64,000 nt of DNA from Clostridium sardiniense (GCF_016907995.1 NZ_JAFBDA010000014.1:1-64000), one strand, 5' to 3'; positions 8,255 to 17,085 are shown, numbered from the stretch's first letter. Program-made: numbers and translations. The notes: generated by a model from the letters alone, not told the origin.

Positions 8255-9562
8255 TTATCTAAATATACTTTTTAAACTACTTATATTTTCATTAAAAGTA
8301 TTACTCTCATTTACTCCCTGTTTTAAATATGTATTAATATCATCTATAAGTTCTATAGATTTATCAATTTTAGGATTTGATCCATGTTCGTATGCCCCTA
8401 TATTAATTAAGTCTTCTGCTTCTTTATATGTAGATATTAAATCCCTAGCATAAGAAGCTGTTACTTTATGTTCTTCATCACATATATCATTCATAAGACG
8501 ACTTACACTATTTGATATATCTATTGCTGGATAATGATTTTTATGTGCTAAGTCCCTTGATAAAACTATATGTCCATCTAATATTCCTCTTACAGCATCT
8601 GCAATAGGCTCATTAAAGTCATCTCCATCAACTAATACAGTATAAAAAGCAGTTATTGAACCTTTATCTGATAATCCACTTCTTTCCATTAATTTTGGTA
8701 ATTCAGCAAAAACAGATGGTGTATATCCTTTTTGTGCTGGTGGCTCTCCTATAGCTAGTCCAATTTCTCTTTGTGCCATTGCAAATCTTGTAACAGAATC
8801 CATCATAAGTATTACTTTTTTACCTTGATCTCTAAAATATTCTGCAATAGATGTTGCTGTTAATGCTCCTTTTAATCTAACTAAGGGAGGTTTATCTGAT
8901 GTTGCACAAACTACAACTGATTTTTTCATTCCTTCTGGGCCTAAGTCTCTTTCTATAAAGTCCAAAACCTCTCTCCCTCTTTCACCTATTAATGCAATAA
9001 CATTGACTTCCGCTTCTGCAGACCTTGCTATCATTCCAAGAGTTGTACTTTTTCCAACACCACTTCCTGCAAATATTCCAATTCTTTGCCCCTCCCCACA
9101 AGTAATAAATCCATCAATAGCTTTTATACCTGTAGGCATAACATTTTTAATTCTTTTTCTTTTCATAGGATCAGGTGGAGTTTTAAATAAGCTACACTTT
9201 TCTCCGCCCAATATCTTAATTCCATCTATTGGGTTCCCTAAAGGATCAATTACTTTTCCTAGTAATTCATCGCTACATTTAACACTACATGGACTACCAC
9301 TTGCTATTACTTTACAACCTGGTCCAATTCCTACTAGAACACCTAATGGCATTAATATTATTTGAGATTCTTTAAATCCAACAACTTCACAACTTATTGG
9401 AATATTGCTTACATTGTAAACTGTACAGAGTTCACCAACTGATGCCTTTAATCCTACTACCTCAATAGTAAGTCCTATTACTTTCTCTACTTTTCCTTCT
9501 GATATAAATGGAGTTATATTTGAAATTTTTCCTAGCGCTTTACTAAAATCTAAAGATATCAT
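8255..9562 (-). CDS. fliI: Flagellum-specific export ATPase FliI
   Basis: FliI is the hexameric ATPase that energises unfolding and delivery of flagellar export substrates. Walker A is GSGVGKST at residues 166-173. Walker B lies in VILMMDSVTRFAMAQREIGLAIGEPP, the ATPase-family signature shared with F1-beta. Length (435) is normal. It is encoded between its regulator FliH and the stalk FliJ, as expected. An N-terminal beta-barrel domain (about 25-95) and a C-terminal helical domain complete the fold. Confidence 0.97.
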   Translation of the reverse strand: MISLDFSKALGKISNITPFISEGKVEKVIGLTIEVVGLKASVGELCTVYNVSNIPISCEVVGFKESQIILMPLGVLVGIGPGCKVIASGSPCSVKCSDELLGKVIDPLGNPIDGIKILGGEKCSLFKTPPDPMKRKRIKNVMPTGIKAIDGFITCGEGQRIGIFAGSGVGKSTTLGMIARSAEAEVNVIALIGERGREVLDFIERDLGPEGMKKSVVVCATSDKPPLVRLKGALTATSIAEYFRDQGKKVILMMDSVTRFAMAQREIGLAIGEPPAQKGYTPSVFAELPKLMERSGLSDKGSITAFYTVLVDGDDFNEPIADAVRGILDGHIVLSRDLAHKNHYPAIDISNSVSRLMNDICDEEHKVTASYARDLISTYKEAEDLINIGAYEHGSNPKIDKSIELIDDINTYLKQGVNESNTFNENISSLKSIFR

Positions 9563-9570
9563 ATACCCTC

Positions 9571-10323
9571 CTATAGCAATTCACTTTTTACTCTGTCTAA
9601 TACTACATCTAATCCTACAGTAAGCTTTCCATTCCCAATATCTATCTCTGCATTTCCTTTTTCTATACTACTATCTGGAATAACAAATATTTTTTGATTT
9701 GATTTTACTTCATTAATCATTTTGTCTATACTTGTTTCCAATTGCTCAGAATAATTAGGATTAACTTTTATTATCAAATCTTTTTTAAGATTATATTCTC
9801 CAATTATTTTTATGAGCATATTGTTCATGGAATCGCTTTCCTCAAATTTTTCTTTAAGAACCTGCTCTGCAATTTTAATTGAAATATTTAATATTTCACT
9901 TCTATTTTCTTTAATATATTTCGCTATTTTTTCTCTTATTTCAAATAATGTCTTATATCCTTCTTCTTTTATCTTTTCGCTTTCAGAAATAGCCTTTTCT
10001 ATATTTTTCTCATAAGATTCTTTATAACCATCTTCATATCCATTTTTCAATCCTTGATCATAACCTGATTTATAAGCTTTTTTTTCAATATCCTTAGCTC
10101 TTTCATTAGCTTCTTTAATAAGACTATCCTTCTTATATTCAGTTTCAATAATTACCTTTTCATATTGTCTTTTTGCTTCTAGAATTTTATTCTCTATATC
10201 CTCTTTCTCTAAAATCTGCTTTTCTTCAACACTTAAAAATCCACCTTCTTGAGATTCTTTTAAAGTTACCTTACCTTTTACTTGTACATTTCTACTGCTT
10301 AATATACTAACGAACCTAGACAA
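9571..10323 (-). CDS. fliH: Flagellar assembly protein FliH
   Basis: FliH binds and restrains FliI and links it to the motor. The 250-residue product has a long charged helix with glycine-spaced repeats near residues 85-100 (YKSGYDQGLKNGYEDGYKES), the GxxxG-type heptads characteristic of FliH and V/F-type stators. A globular C-terminal domain follows at about 140-245. Translation starts at TTG (10323), eight or nine bases after GGAGG, and overlaps the fliG stop by eight bases. Confidence 0.92.
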   Translation of the reverse strand: MSRFVSILSSRNVQVKGKVTLKESQEGGFLSVEEKQILEKEDIENKILEAKRQYEKVIIETEYKKDSLIKEANERAKDIEKKAYKSGYDQGLKNGYEDGYKESYEKNIEKAISESEKIKEEGYKTLFEIREKIAKYIKENRSEILNISIKIAEQVLKEKFEESDSMNNMLIKIIGEYNLKKDLIIKVNPNYSEQLETSIDKMINEVKSNQKIFVIPDSSIEKGNAEIDIGNGKLTVGLDVVLDRVKSELL

Positions 10324-11371
10324 GAATTTCTTCCTCCGATTTCTTAATCCTACTTATAACTCCATCATCTTCAAGCTTTCTAATTATAGTTACAATACTT
10401 CTCTTAGCTTCATCTACCTGTGATACTTTTACTTTTCCAAGCAACTCAATTTCTTCTCTAAGTTCATCTGAAGCTCTATTAGATTGGTTTTCCAGTATAA
10501 CATTTAATATATTCTCATTTGCATCCTTTAATGCTATTGCTAAATCTTTCACACTTACATTCTTTAATACTTTTTGCACTGCTACTGTATCAAGATTTAC
10601 TATATCTTCAAAAGTAAACATACTTGCTTTAATTTCATTAGCTAGAGTATTATCTTCCGCTTCTAAATAATTAATAATATTCTTTTCTGTTTTCCCATCA
10701 ACTTTAGAAAGTATATTTAAAAGATTATCAATACCATTTGATTCATCAACATTACCTGTTTTCTTTGATTTAAGTTTTTTAGATAAAACATTATCTACAG
10801 CTCTTATTACAATAGGTGATATCTTAGAAATTGTTCCAAGTTTATGTGCAACCTCTCGCTGTAATTTTTCATCTAAACTAGATAATATATCAGCAGATTT
10901 CTCTGGTTGAATATAAGCAAGTATTATGGCAATAGTTTGTGGACTTTCTCCTAAAATACAAGATTTTATTGTCTTAGCATCAGCTTTTCTTGCTGTAATA
11001 AAAACTTTAGTATAAGCGTCATATTTTATTCCTTCCATAAGTCTACTTACCTTGCCTTCATCAAAGGCACCCCTTAATAATGAATTAGCATACTCTATTC
11101 CACCTTCTATAGAAAAGTTTTTGCTTTTTCTCTCCTGTAAGAATTCTTTCAATATTAACTTACGTTCTTCAGATGTAACATTATTTATATTAGCAATTTC
11201 TACACCTATTTTTTGTACTTGTTTATCTGACAACTTTTTTAATATATTAGAGGATATATCAGTACCTAAGGCCATAAGTAAAACAGCCGCTTTCTTTGGG
11301 CCACTAATACTTTTTGAACTTCTTTTTTTTAAATTATAAACTTTTTCGTTTTTTTCTTCGTTTTTGTACAC
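10316..11371 (-). CDS. fliG: Flagellar motor switch protein FliG
   Basis: FliG forms the torque ring that meets MotA and controls rotation sense. The 351-residue product shows the N-terminal domain binding FliF (GPKKAAVLLMALG), the middle EHPQ-like segment GESPQTIAIILAYIQPEKSADIL, and the C-terminal charged torque helix region (MFTFEDIVNLDTVAVQKVL). Translation begins at GTG (11371), six bases after AGGAGG. It lies 12 bases after fliF and overlaps fliH. All expected domains are present. Confidence 0.96.
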   Translation of the reverse strand: MYKNEEKNEKVYNLKKRSSKSISGPKKAAVLLMALGTDISSNILKKLSDKQVQKIGVEIANINNVTSEERKLILKEFLQERKSKNFSIEGGIEYANSLLRGAFDEGKVSRLMEGIKYDAYTKVFITARKADAKTIKSCILGESPQTIAIILAYIQPEKSADILSSLDEKLQREVAHKLGTISKISPIVIRAVDNVLSKKLKSKKTGNVDESNGIDNLLNILSKVDGKTEKNIINYLEAEDNTLANEIKASMFTFEDIVNLDTVAVQKVLKNVSVKDLAIALKDANENILNVILENQSNRASDELREEIELLGKVKVSQVDEAKRSIVTIIRKLEDDGVISRIKKSEEEILV

Positions 11372-11383
11372 CTAATACCTCCT

Positions 11384-12922
11384 CTACTCATTTAGCCATC
11401 TCTTTATTAATTCACTTATTTCATCTGGATTATTTTCTGCTAAACTCTTAACTTCTTCTTCAATATTTGATTCAGTATCTTCATCATTATCTAATTCAGT
11501 TTCTTTTTGTTTTGCTTTTAATAAATTAGCAAAATACTCTGTTTCCTTTGACATTTCTTCTGTATCTTCCAAATCAGTTTGCTTGCCTTTTTTCTTAAAT
11601 ATAATAAATCCTACTGCTAACAATATTGCAAGTACTACTAATGTTGCTATACCTATCTTCATAGGCGTCATACCTGTCTTTTTAGAATTTTCTGGATTAA
11701 GTTCATTTGCTTTACCCTTATTAAAATTCATACCTATAACTGATATACTATCGCCTCTTTTTGTATCCATTCCTATAGCTGTCTGAACTATATCTTCCAC
11801 ATTTGTCATTACATCATCAGAAATATTTCCGTCAATTGCAATAGACGCAGTAATACGCTTTACATCGCCTGGAGGAGCTAATGTTTTTGTTTCACTTTCT
11901 CCTATTTTATATTTAATTGATTCTTCTTTTGAATTATCATTATTAGACTTTGCATTTGCGGTATTATTCATATTGTTGTCCACTGGTGAGCCTTTAACAT
12001 CTTCATCAGTTACTGAATTTTCACTTTTTGTTGAAGAGGAAACAACTTTTTTGGGATCTAATTTTAATTCATTTTTTTCTACAGTTTTAGAATTTAAAGT
12101 AGCATTTATACCAATTTCGACCTTACCTACTCCAAATATAGGTTCAAGCATTGACTTTACTCTCTTCTTTAATTCTTCACTTAATTGTTTTTCAGCATTT
12201 TTAGTTCCTGTTAATCCTGCTTCATTAGTAAGGTTTCCATTACCATCATAGATTCCCTCTGATAATAGAACCATATTTTGATCTATTACTTCTACATTTT
12301 TCTTTGGAATATTAATACCACTAGCTGAAATTAATGATATTATAGATTTAATTTGATTTTTATCTAATGTTCTACTATCTTTTAAAGAAATATAAACAGC
12401 TGCTTTTCCATCCTTACTTTCCCCATTAAATACAGACTGCTCTCCTTGCGTTATATGTACTCTTGCATTATCTATACCAGGAAATGTCTTTATTGTTTTT
12501 TCTAACTCTCCCTGTATCATTCTAGTCTTTTCTATTTGGAACTCCTCATCTGTCATAGACAAATTTGAGCTTTCATCCATTAATTCAAACCCTTTTGATC
12601 CATTAGTTATATTTGAAGATAATTCTATTCTTAATTTATCTACTTGATCTTTAGGTACAAGAATGGAATCTCCATCTATTTTTGTATCAACCTTTTTATC
12701 TTCTAATGCTTTTGTTATGTTTGCAGAATCTGTAGAATCTAGTCCTGAAAATAATACTTTGTATTTATTCTGTCTACTATAATTTATAGTAAACACCAAT
12801 GCCAATATTACTGTGACTATTCCAATACCTATGGCAACTTTAGTACCAATTTTTAATTTTTTAATTTTTTCTCCTAAACCTTTTAAGAAACTCTTTATTT
12901 TATCTATTAAATTCTTTTGCAT
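11384..12922 (-). CDS. fliF: Flagellar MS-ring protein FliF
   Basis: FliF builds the membrane MS ring on which rod, switch and export apparatus assemble. The 512-residue product has membrane helices at about 27-47 and 420-442, flanking periplasmic ring-building domains. The conserved YKVLFSGLDSTDSANI and RVHITQGEQSVF segments are visible. The acidic C-terminal tail (about 443-512), ending in ELIKRWLNE, is the FliG-binding piece. It lies between fliE (25 bases) and fliG (12 bases). Confidence 0.96.
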   Translation of the reverse strand: MQKNLIDKIKSFLKGLGEKIKKLKIGTKVAIGIGIVTVILALVFTINYSRQNKYKVLFSGLDSTDSANITKALEDKKVDTKIDGDSILVPKDQVDKLRIELSSNITNGSKGFELMDESSNLSMTDEEFQIEKTRMIQGELEKTIKTFPGIDNARVHITQGEQSVFNGESKDGKAAVYISLKDSRTLDKNQIKSIISLISASGINIPKKNVEVIDQNMVLLSEGIYDGNGNLTNEAGLTGTKNAEKQLSEELKKRVKSMLEPIFGVGKVEIGINATLNSKTVEKNELKLDPKKVVSSSTKSENSVTDEDVKGSPVDNNMNNTANAKSNNDNSKEESIKYKIGESETKTLAPPGDVKRITASIAIDGNISDDVMTNVEDIVQTAIGMDTKRGDSISVIGMNFNKGKANELNPENSKKTGMTPMKIGIATLVVLAILLAVGFIIFKKKGKQTDLEDTEEMSKETEYFANLLKAKQKETELDNDEDTESNIEEEVKSLAENNPDEISELIKRWLNE

Positions 12923-12947
12923 ACTATCTTCCTTTTATTAAAGACTT

Positions 12948-13247
12948 TTATAATTGCATCCTATTGACTTCTTGATAAGCTTCAACGACTTTATTTCTAG
13001 CTTCTATAAGTAGTTGCATTGATATTTGTGCTTCTTGCATTGATAACATAACATCATGCATATTAACATTGTCACCTTTGATTAGACTTTCAACCTTATT
13101 GTCTGCAGTTACTTGAAGATCATTTACCTTATTTATTGCATTACCTAATACTTTTGAAAAGTCTCCATTACTTTCTTTAGCATGTCCTATTTTTTGTGCA
13201 TCAATGCCACTTACTAATGAATTTACCTCTATTGGTTTTATATTCAT
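12948..13247 (-). CDS. fliE: Flagellar hook-basal body protein FliE
   Basis: FliE joins the MS ring to the rod. The 99-residue product carries the FliE signature in its C-terminal half (DVMLSMQEAQISMQLLIEARNKVVEAYQEVNRMQ), and the length is right for the family. It follows flgC by 12 bases, with an AGGAGG before the ATG, in the conserved flgB-flgC-fliE-fliF order. Confidence 0.96.
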   Translation of the reverse strand: MNIKPIEVNSLVSGIDAQKIGHAKESNGDFSKVLGNAINKVNDLQVTADNKVESLIKGDNVNMHDVMLSMQEAQISMQLLIEARNKVVEAYQEVNRMQL

Positions 13248-13259
13248 TTTATCCTCCTA

Positions 13260-13664
13260 CTATCTTCCTATTTCTAAAGCTTTAGAAATCATATTTTTTT
13301 GAGCATTTAAAGAGTCTACATTAGATTCATATGATCTAGATGCAGTTATTAAATCAGACATCTCAACTAATAAATCAACATTAGGATACTCTACATATCC
13401 ATCTTTATCAGCATCTGGATGATTAGGCTTATACTCTTTTTTAAGTGGAGATTTATCATTTTCAATTTTAACTGCCTTCACACCTAACATACCTAATTTA
13501 TTATCATAATTTTCAGAAAAGACAGCAACCTTTCTTACATATGCTCCACCTTTTTTAGTTCTAGTTGTCCTCGAATTTGCAATATTTGATGATATTACAT
13601 CCAGTCTTAATTTTTCAGAACTTAATCCACTAGCACTTATTCTCATTCCACTAAATATACTCAT
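13260..13664 (-). CDS. flgC: Flagellar basal-body rod protein FlgC
   Basis: FlgC is a proximal rod subunit. The N-terminal rod motif ([28 protein letters not shown]) and the C-terminal FlgC/FlgG helix ([28 protein letters not shown]) are both intact in 134 residues. It follows flgB by five bases. Confidence 0.97.
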   Translation of the reverse strand: MSIFSGMRISASGLSSEKLRLDVISSNIANSRTTRTKKGGAYVRKVAVFSENYDNKLGMLGVKAVKIENDKSPLKKEYKPNHPDADKDGYVEYPNVDLLVEMSDLITASRSYESNVDSLNAQKNMISKALEIGR

Positions 13665-13669
13665 TTTTA

Positions 13670-13993
13670 TTACCTTCCACTTATTGCACTCTTAGCCATA
13701 GCTAATTTAATATTTGTAATACTTATCAAACTATTATACATAAGCGTATTTGCTGCTTGATCCACTTTTTCACTTTCTAAATCCACATTATTTCCATCAG
13801 CTCGCATACTTGTTGACTTATCTTCCTTAATTTTAATCTTATTTTCGTTACTCTTATCATTTAAACTTTCTTCAAATGTAACGTATTTTCTTTTATACTT
13901 CGGAGTATTAACATTAGCAATATTATTTGATATTGTTTCTCCTCTTAGTTTAGCCATATCTAAGCTTGTCTTAATTAGTTTATAAATTTCCAT
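13670..13993 (-). CDS. flgB: Flagellar basal-body rod protein FlgB
   Basis: FlgB is a proximal rod subunit and the first gene of the long basal body and export operon. The rod signature [24 protein letters not shown] is present near the N-terminus. At 107 residues it is slightly short but complete. It starts about 150 bases downstream of the riboswitch terminator, so its expression, with that of the roughly 18 genes behind it, should depend on terminator readthrough. A GAGGAGG precedes the ATG. Confidence 0.96.
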   Translation of the reverse strand: MEIYKLIKTSLDMAKLRGETISNNIANVNTPKYKRKYVTFEESLNDKSNENKIKIKEDKSTSMRADGNNVDLESEKVDQAANTLMYNSLISITNIKLAMAKSAISGR

Positions 13994-14145
13994 ACATTCC
14001 TCCTCTTATTGTTCAGAATAGCACAACTATTAGGATATATTTTTCATTAAAATTCAATGTAGATTTAGCTTTATTTAAATCTACTTAATATTAATTATAT
14101 TTTCCTAATAATTGCAAAGTTTATATTCTTACTATTTTTAACAGC

Positions 14146-14175
14146 AAAAAAAAACCACTCACAAAGCGCGAGTAG
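14146..14175 (-). terminator. Riboswitch-linked intrinsic terminator before flgB
   Basis: On the minus strand CTACTC (14175-14170) pairs with GAGTGG (14160-14155), and nine U residues follow (14154-14146). It lies about 50 bases downstream of the c-di-GMP aptamer and 150 bases before flgB, the layout of a transcription-terminating riboswitch expression platform. Confidence 0.85.
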
Positions 14176-14223
14176 CCTAAAATCAAAAAACAAGAAAAAA
14201 AATAAGATAAATATTCTTATTTT

Positions 14224-14312
14224 ATTAGTGCAACTGGCTGGCATAATATTGATCTTAGCCCCTATAGCTTTGCGTCATTAAGTTTCCCTAATTTTGCTAA
14301 TTATTAAATTGT
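14224..14312 (-). ncRNA. c-di-GMP-I (GEMM-I) riboswitch aptamer controlling the flgB operon
   Basis: Read on the minus strand, this leader contains AGGGAAAC, then TGACGCAAAGCTATAGGG, GCTAAG, and then GCCAGCCAGTTGC. These are the conserved core and tetraloop-receptor elements of class I c-di-GMP aptamers. A small inverted repeat (14201-14207 with 14215-14221) and then a terminator follow. In Clostridioides difficile an equivalent aptamer upstream of flgB is an OFF switch in which c-di-GMP promotes termination. The same polarity is inferred here but not shown. The limits are approximate because the P1 stem is AU-rich. Confidence 0.9.
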
Positions 14313-14324
14313 GATATGTATTCT

Positions 14325-14353
14325 ATTATATACTACTTTTATGTATTTTTCTA
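14325..14353 (-). promoter_or_regulatory. Probable sigma-A promoter of the flgB operon
   Basis: On the minus strand TATAAT (14330-14325) is preceded by TAGAAA (14353-14348) with a 17-base spacer. The predicted transcription start falls just before the c-di-GMP aptamer, as needed for a riboswitch leader. The -35 element is weak (4 of 6 matches). Confidence 0.5.
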
Positions 14354-14541
14354 CTTATTATTTAAATTTTATACATATTTTCTTTATATTTCTTATATTT
14401 CATTATTTTTCTATTCATTATTTTTCCTTATTTTTACTTATATGTCCTTTTTTGAATTTATAATTTTCATAAATATATAAACACATTATGTAACTCTACT
14501 ATTCTTATACTCTAATATTTTTATTAACCTCACACTGAAAT
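14354..14541. other. AT-rich intergenic stretch without a gene
   Basis: This completes the roughly 595-base gap between flgB and the first flagellin gene. I see no coding sequence and no further structured RNA in it, only T-rich low-complexity sequence upstream of the flgB promoter. Confidence 0.6.
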
Positions 14542-14571
14542 AAAGGATAAAGCGTAAAGGCCTTATCCTTT
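14542..14571 (-). terminator. Hairpin terminator-like element after the flagellin genes
   Basis: On the minus strand AAAGGATAAG pairs with CTTTATCCTTT around a short loop, 17 bases after the stop of the downstream flagellin gene. The following tract (ATTTCAG) is poor in U, so termination may be incomplete, or the hairpin may protect the abundant flagellin mRNA. Confidence 0.55.
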
Positions 14572-14588
14572 TAAATATTTAGATTATC

Positions 14589-15737
14589 TTATCTTAATAG
14601 TTGCATTACACCTTCTGGTTGACTCTTAGCTTGAGCTGCCATAGCTTGTGACGCTTGTGTTAATAGGTTGAATTTAGATAAAGTCATCATTTCTTTTGCA
14701 ACATCAACGTCTCTTATTCTTGATTCAGCTGCAGTTAAGTTTTCACTTGAAGTACTTAAGTTTGATTGAGCACTTTCTAATCTATTTTGCATTGCTCCAA
14801 AATTAGCTCTTGATGTATTTACTTTTTCTAAAGCCTTATCTAAAGTAGTTATCATTTTTTGTGCTGCTTTACATCCAGATTCATTATCTGCTTTTATTGC
14901 ATCTATATCTGCTTTTGCTATTCCTAATGATTCTGTTCCTAAGTTATTAATTTGAACTAATAATTGTTGTCCTTCATTAGCTCCAACTTGTAGGTTAACT
15001 TTTCCTCCAAGAACATCACTTATTGTTGTTTCTCCAATATTTTCATCAGTTAAAGCAGCTGCTGCATCTGCATCTAACTTTAAAGTGATTGTTTTACCAC
15101 CATTAGTTAAAGTATATTCTCCAGCTTTTAATTTACCTGCACCACCTGTAGCTTTAAATGTATAATTTCCAGCATCTGTTTTAACAGTAATATCTGTATC
15201 AGCACCATTAGCTTTAGTTGTTAATTTAATATCCCCTTTAGCTGTAATTCCACTTACATCTAAACCTTCTATAGTATAGCCTGTCTTTGTAGTAAATGTC
15301 TTATTATCACCAATTTTTGTTGATCCATTTAATAAGTTCTTACCATTAAATTGAGTTGAATCTGCAATTCTATCTATTTCACTATGTAGTTGATTTAATT
15401 CTTCAACAATCTTTTCTCTATCTGAACCTGAATTTGTTTCATTAGATGCTTGAACTGAAAGTTCTCTCATTCTTTGAGTGATGTTTCCGATTTCTTCTGT
15501 TGCACCTTCTGCTGTTTGAATTAGAGATACACCATCTTGAGTATTTCTAGATGCTTGGTCTAATCCTCTAATTTGACTTCTCATTTTTTCAGATATTGCT
15601 AGTCCTGCTGCGTCATCTCCAGCTTTGTTTATTCTTAATCCTGAAGATATCTTTCCCATAGCTGCTCCAGCTAAGTTTGTGTTTTTGTTCATTGAGTTTA
15701 ATGCTGTCATAGCATTCATATTTGTGTTGATTCTCAT
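14589..15737 (-). CDS. Flagellin (distal copy)
   Basis: Flagellin is the filament subunit. The true start is the ATG at 15737 (MRINTNMNAM), ten bases after AAGGAG; an upstream in-frame extension would run through the leader and is rejected. The 382-residue protein has the conserved N-terminal D0/D1 (AGDDAAGLAISEKMRSQIRG) and C-terminal D0/D1 (AESRIRDVDVAKEMM, ending in QLLR). Between them is a variable, Thr/Gly/Ala/Lys-rich region at about residues 150-265. It is a tandem paralogue of the gene at 15824. The conserved ends are nearly identical in DNA, and only the centre has diverged. It has no evident promoter of its own in the 86 bases before its start. Confidence 0.97.
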   Translation of the reverse strand: MRINTNMNAMTALNSMNKNTNLAGAAMGKISSGLRINKAGDDAAGLAISEKMRSQIRGLDQASRNTQDGVSLIQTAEGATEEIGNITQRMRELSVQASNETNSGSDREKIVEELNQLHSEIDRIADSTQFNGKNLLNGSTKIGDNKTFTTKTGYTIEGLDVSGITAKGDIKLTTKANGADTDITVKTDAGNYTFKATGGAGKLKAGEYTLTNGGKTITLKLDADAAAALTDENIGETTISDVLGGKVNLQVGANEGQQLLVQINNLGTESLGIAKADIDAIKADNESGCKAAQKMITTLDKALEKVNTSRANFGAMQNRLESAQSNLSTSSENLTAAESRIRDVDVAKEMMTLSKFNLLTQASQAMAAQAKSQPEGVMQLLR

Positions 15738-15768
15738 ATTTTGCACTCTCCTTAGTAATTTATTTTTT

Positions 15769-15780
15769 GACATCCTTGTC
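15769..15780 (-). promoter_or_regulatory. Predicted CsrA-binding hairpin in the distal flagellin leader
   Basis: The mRNA reads GACAAGGAUGUC. It contains ACAAGGAUGU, an exact match to the core of the CsrA consensus (RUACARGGAUGU), and GACA/UGUC can pair to put GGA in the loop. The Shine-Dalgarno AAGGAG (15753-15748) offers a second GGA 24 bases downstream. This two-site layout is like the hag leader of Bacillus subtilis. Confidence 0.75.
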
Positions 15781-15823
15781 ATTTATAATTTTAAAATATA
15801 AATCTATAGTTTCTATTGATTTA

Positions 15824-16984
15824 TTATCTTAATAATTGCATTATTCCTTCTGGTTGGCTCTTAGCTTGAGCTGCCATAGCTTGTGACGCTTGTGTTAATA
15901 GGTTGAATTTAGATAAAGTCATCATTTCTTTTGCAACATCAACGTCTCTTATTCTTGATTCAGCTGCAGTTAAGTTTTCACTTGAAGTACTTAAGTTTGA
16001 TTGAGCACTTTCTAATCTATTTTGCATTGCTCCAAAATTAGCTCTTGAAGTATTTACTTTTTCTAAAGCCTTATCTAAAGTAGTTATCATTTTTTGTGCT
16101 GCTTTACATCCTGATTCATTATCTGCTTCTATTGCATCTATATCTGCTTTTGCTATTCCTAATGATTCTGTTCCTAAGTTATTAATTTGAACTAATAATT
16201 GTTGTCCTTCATTAGCTCCAACTTGTAAGTCAACTTTTCCTCCAAGAACATCATTTACTTCTGTTTCTCCGATTTTAGAATCTGTAGTAGCAGTTGTTAT
16301 TGCTTTGTCTACTTTAAATGTAATACTGCTACTTCCGTTCTTTAATGTTATAACTTTATTAGCATCAAGAGTTCCTTTTGCACCTGTCATAGTAACATCT
16401 GTTGCTGTATAAGTTTTTCCACCTACTTTTATAGTAACGCTAGTTTGGTTAGCACCTGTTCCGTTTGCTAAAGTTAATTTAATGTCCTCTTTAGTAGAAA
16501 TTCCGTCTAATCCTTCTATAGTGTAACCAGCATTTGTAGTAAATGTTCCAACAGTGCCAATTTTTGTTGTTCCATTTAATAAGTTCTTACCATTAAATTG
16601 AGTTGAATCTGCAATTCTGTCTATTTCACTATGTAATTGCTTTAATTCTTCAACAATCTTTGCTCTATCTGAACCTGAGTTTGTTTCATTAGATGCTTGA
16701 ACTGAAAGTTCTCTCATTCTTTGAGTGATGTTTCCGATTTCTTCTGTTGCACCTTCTGCTGTTTGAATTAAAGATACACCATCTTGAGTATTTCTAGATG
16801 CTTGATCTAATCCTCTAATTTGGCTTCTCATCTTTTCAGATATTGCTAGTCCTGCTGCGTCATCTCCAGCTTTGTTTATTCTTAATCCTGAAGATATTTT
16901 TCCCATAGCTGCTCCAGCTAAGTTTGTGTTTTTGTTCATTGAGTTTAATGCTGTCATAGCATTCATATTTGTATTAATTCTCAT
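15824..16984 (-). CDS. Flagellin (promoter-proximal copy)
   Basis: This is the first of the two tandem flagellin genes and the one with a visible sigma-D promoter. The start is ATG 16984 (MRINTNMNAM), after AAGGAG. A GTG nine bases earlier is too close to the Shine-Dalgarno. The 386-residue protein has the same conserved termini as its neighbour and a different Thr/Lys/Gly-rich centre at about residues 150-270, which is likely to be surface exposed. It is separated from the second copy by 86 bases that repeat the leader motif. The two-gene layout may allow mixed filaments. Confidence 0.97.
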   Translation of the reverse strand: MRINTNMNAMTALNSMNKNTNLAGAAMGKISSGLRINKAGDDAAGLAISEKMRSQIRGLDQASRNTQDGVSLIQTAEGATEEIGNITQRMRELSVQASNETNSGSDRAKIVEELKQLHSEIDRIADSTQFNGKNLLNGTTKIGTVGTFTTNAGYTIEGLDGISTKEDIKLTLANGTGANQTSVTIKVGGKTYTATDVTMTGAKGTLDANKVITLKNGSSSITFKVDKAITTATTDSKIGETEVNDVLGGKVDLQVGANEGQQLLVQINNLGTESLGIAKADIDAIEADNESGCKAAQKMITTLDKALEKVNTSRANFGAMQNRLESAQSNLSTSSENLTAAESRIRDVDVAKEMMTLSKFNLLTQASQAMAAQAKSQPEGIMQLLR

Positions 16985-17013
16985 TTTTTGCACTCTCCTT
17001 AGTATTTTATTTT

Positions 17014-17025
17014 GACATCCTTGTC
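17014..17025 (-). promoter_or_regulatory. Predicted CsrA-binding hairpin in the proximal flagellin leader
   Basis: The same GACAAGGAUGUC element as in the other flagellin leader, with a self-complementary GACA/UGUC stem and GGA in the loop. The second GGA lies in the Shine-Dalgarno AAGGAG (17000-16995), 22 bases downstream. CsrA binding to both would block ribosome entry, as known for hag mRNA in Bacillus. Confidence 0.78.
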
Positions 17026-17057
17026 TTTTTATATAAGCCTATTGGCCTTACCTTATA

Positions 17058-17085
17058 TATATCGGAAAATAAATTTATTACTTTA
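17058..17085 (-). promoter_or_regulatory. Sigma-D (FliA-type) promoter of the flagellin genes
   Basis: On the minus strand TAAA (17085-17082) is followed after 16 bases by CCGATATA (17065-17058), close to the flagellar sigma consensus TAAA-N15-GCCGATAA. It lies about 75 bases before the flagellin start, and its -35 overlaps the stop of the fliT-like gene. Confidence 0.8.

Noticed and set aside
14201-14221. Separate small hairpin between the riboswitch and terminator
   Set aside because: It is probably part of the riboswitch expression platform (AATAAGA/TCTTATT), not an independent element.
15738-15782. Longer start for the distal flagellin (MTRMSKNKLLRRVQN extension)
   Set aside because: The extension reads through the CsrA hairpin and the Shine-Dalgarno; both copies share the start MRINTNMNAM, 10 bases after AAGGAG.
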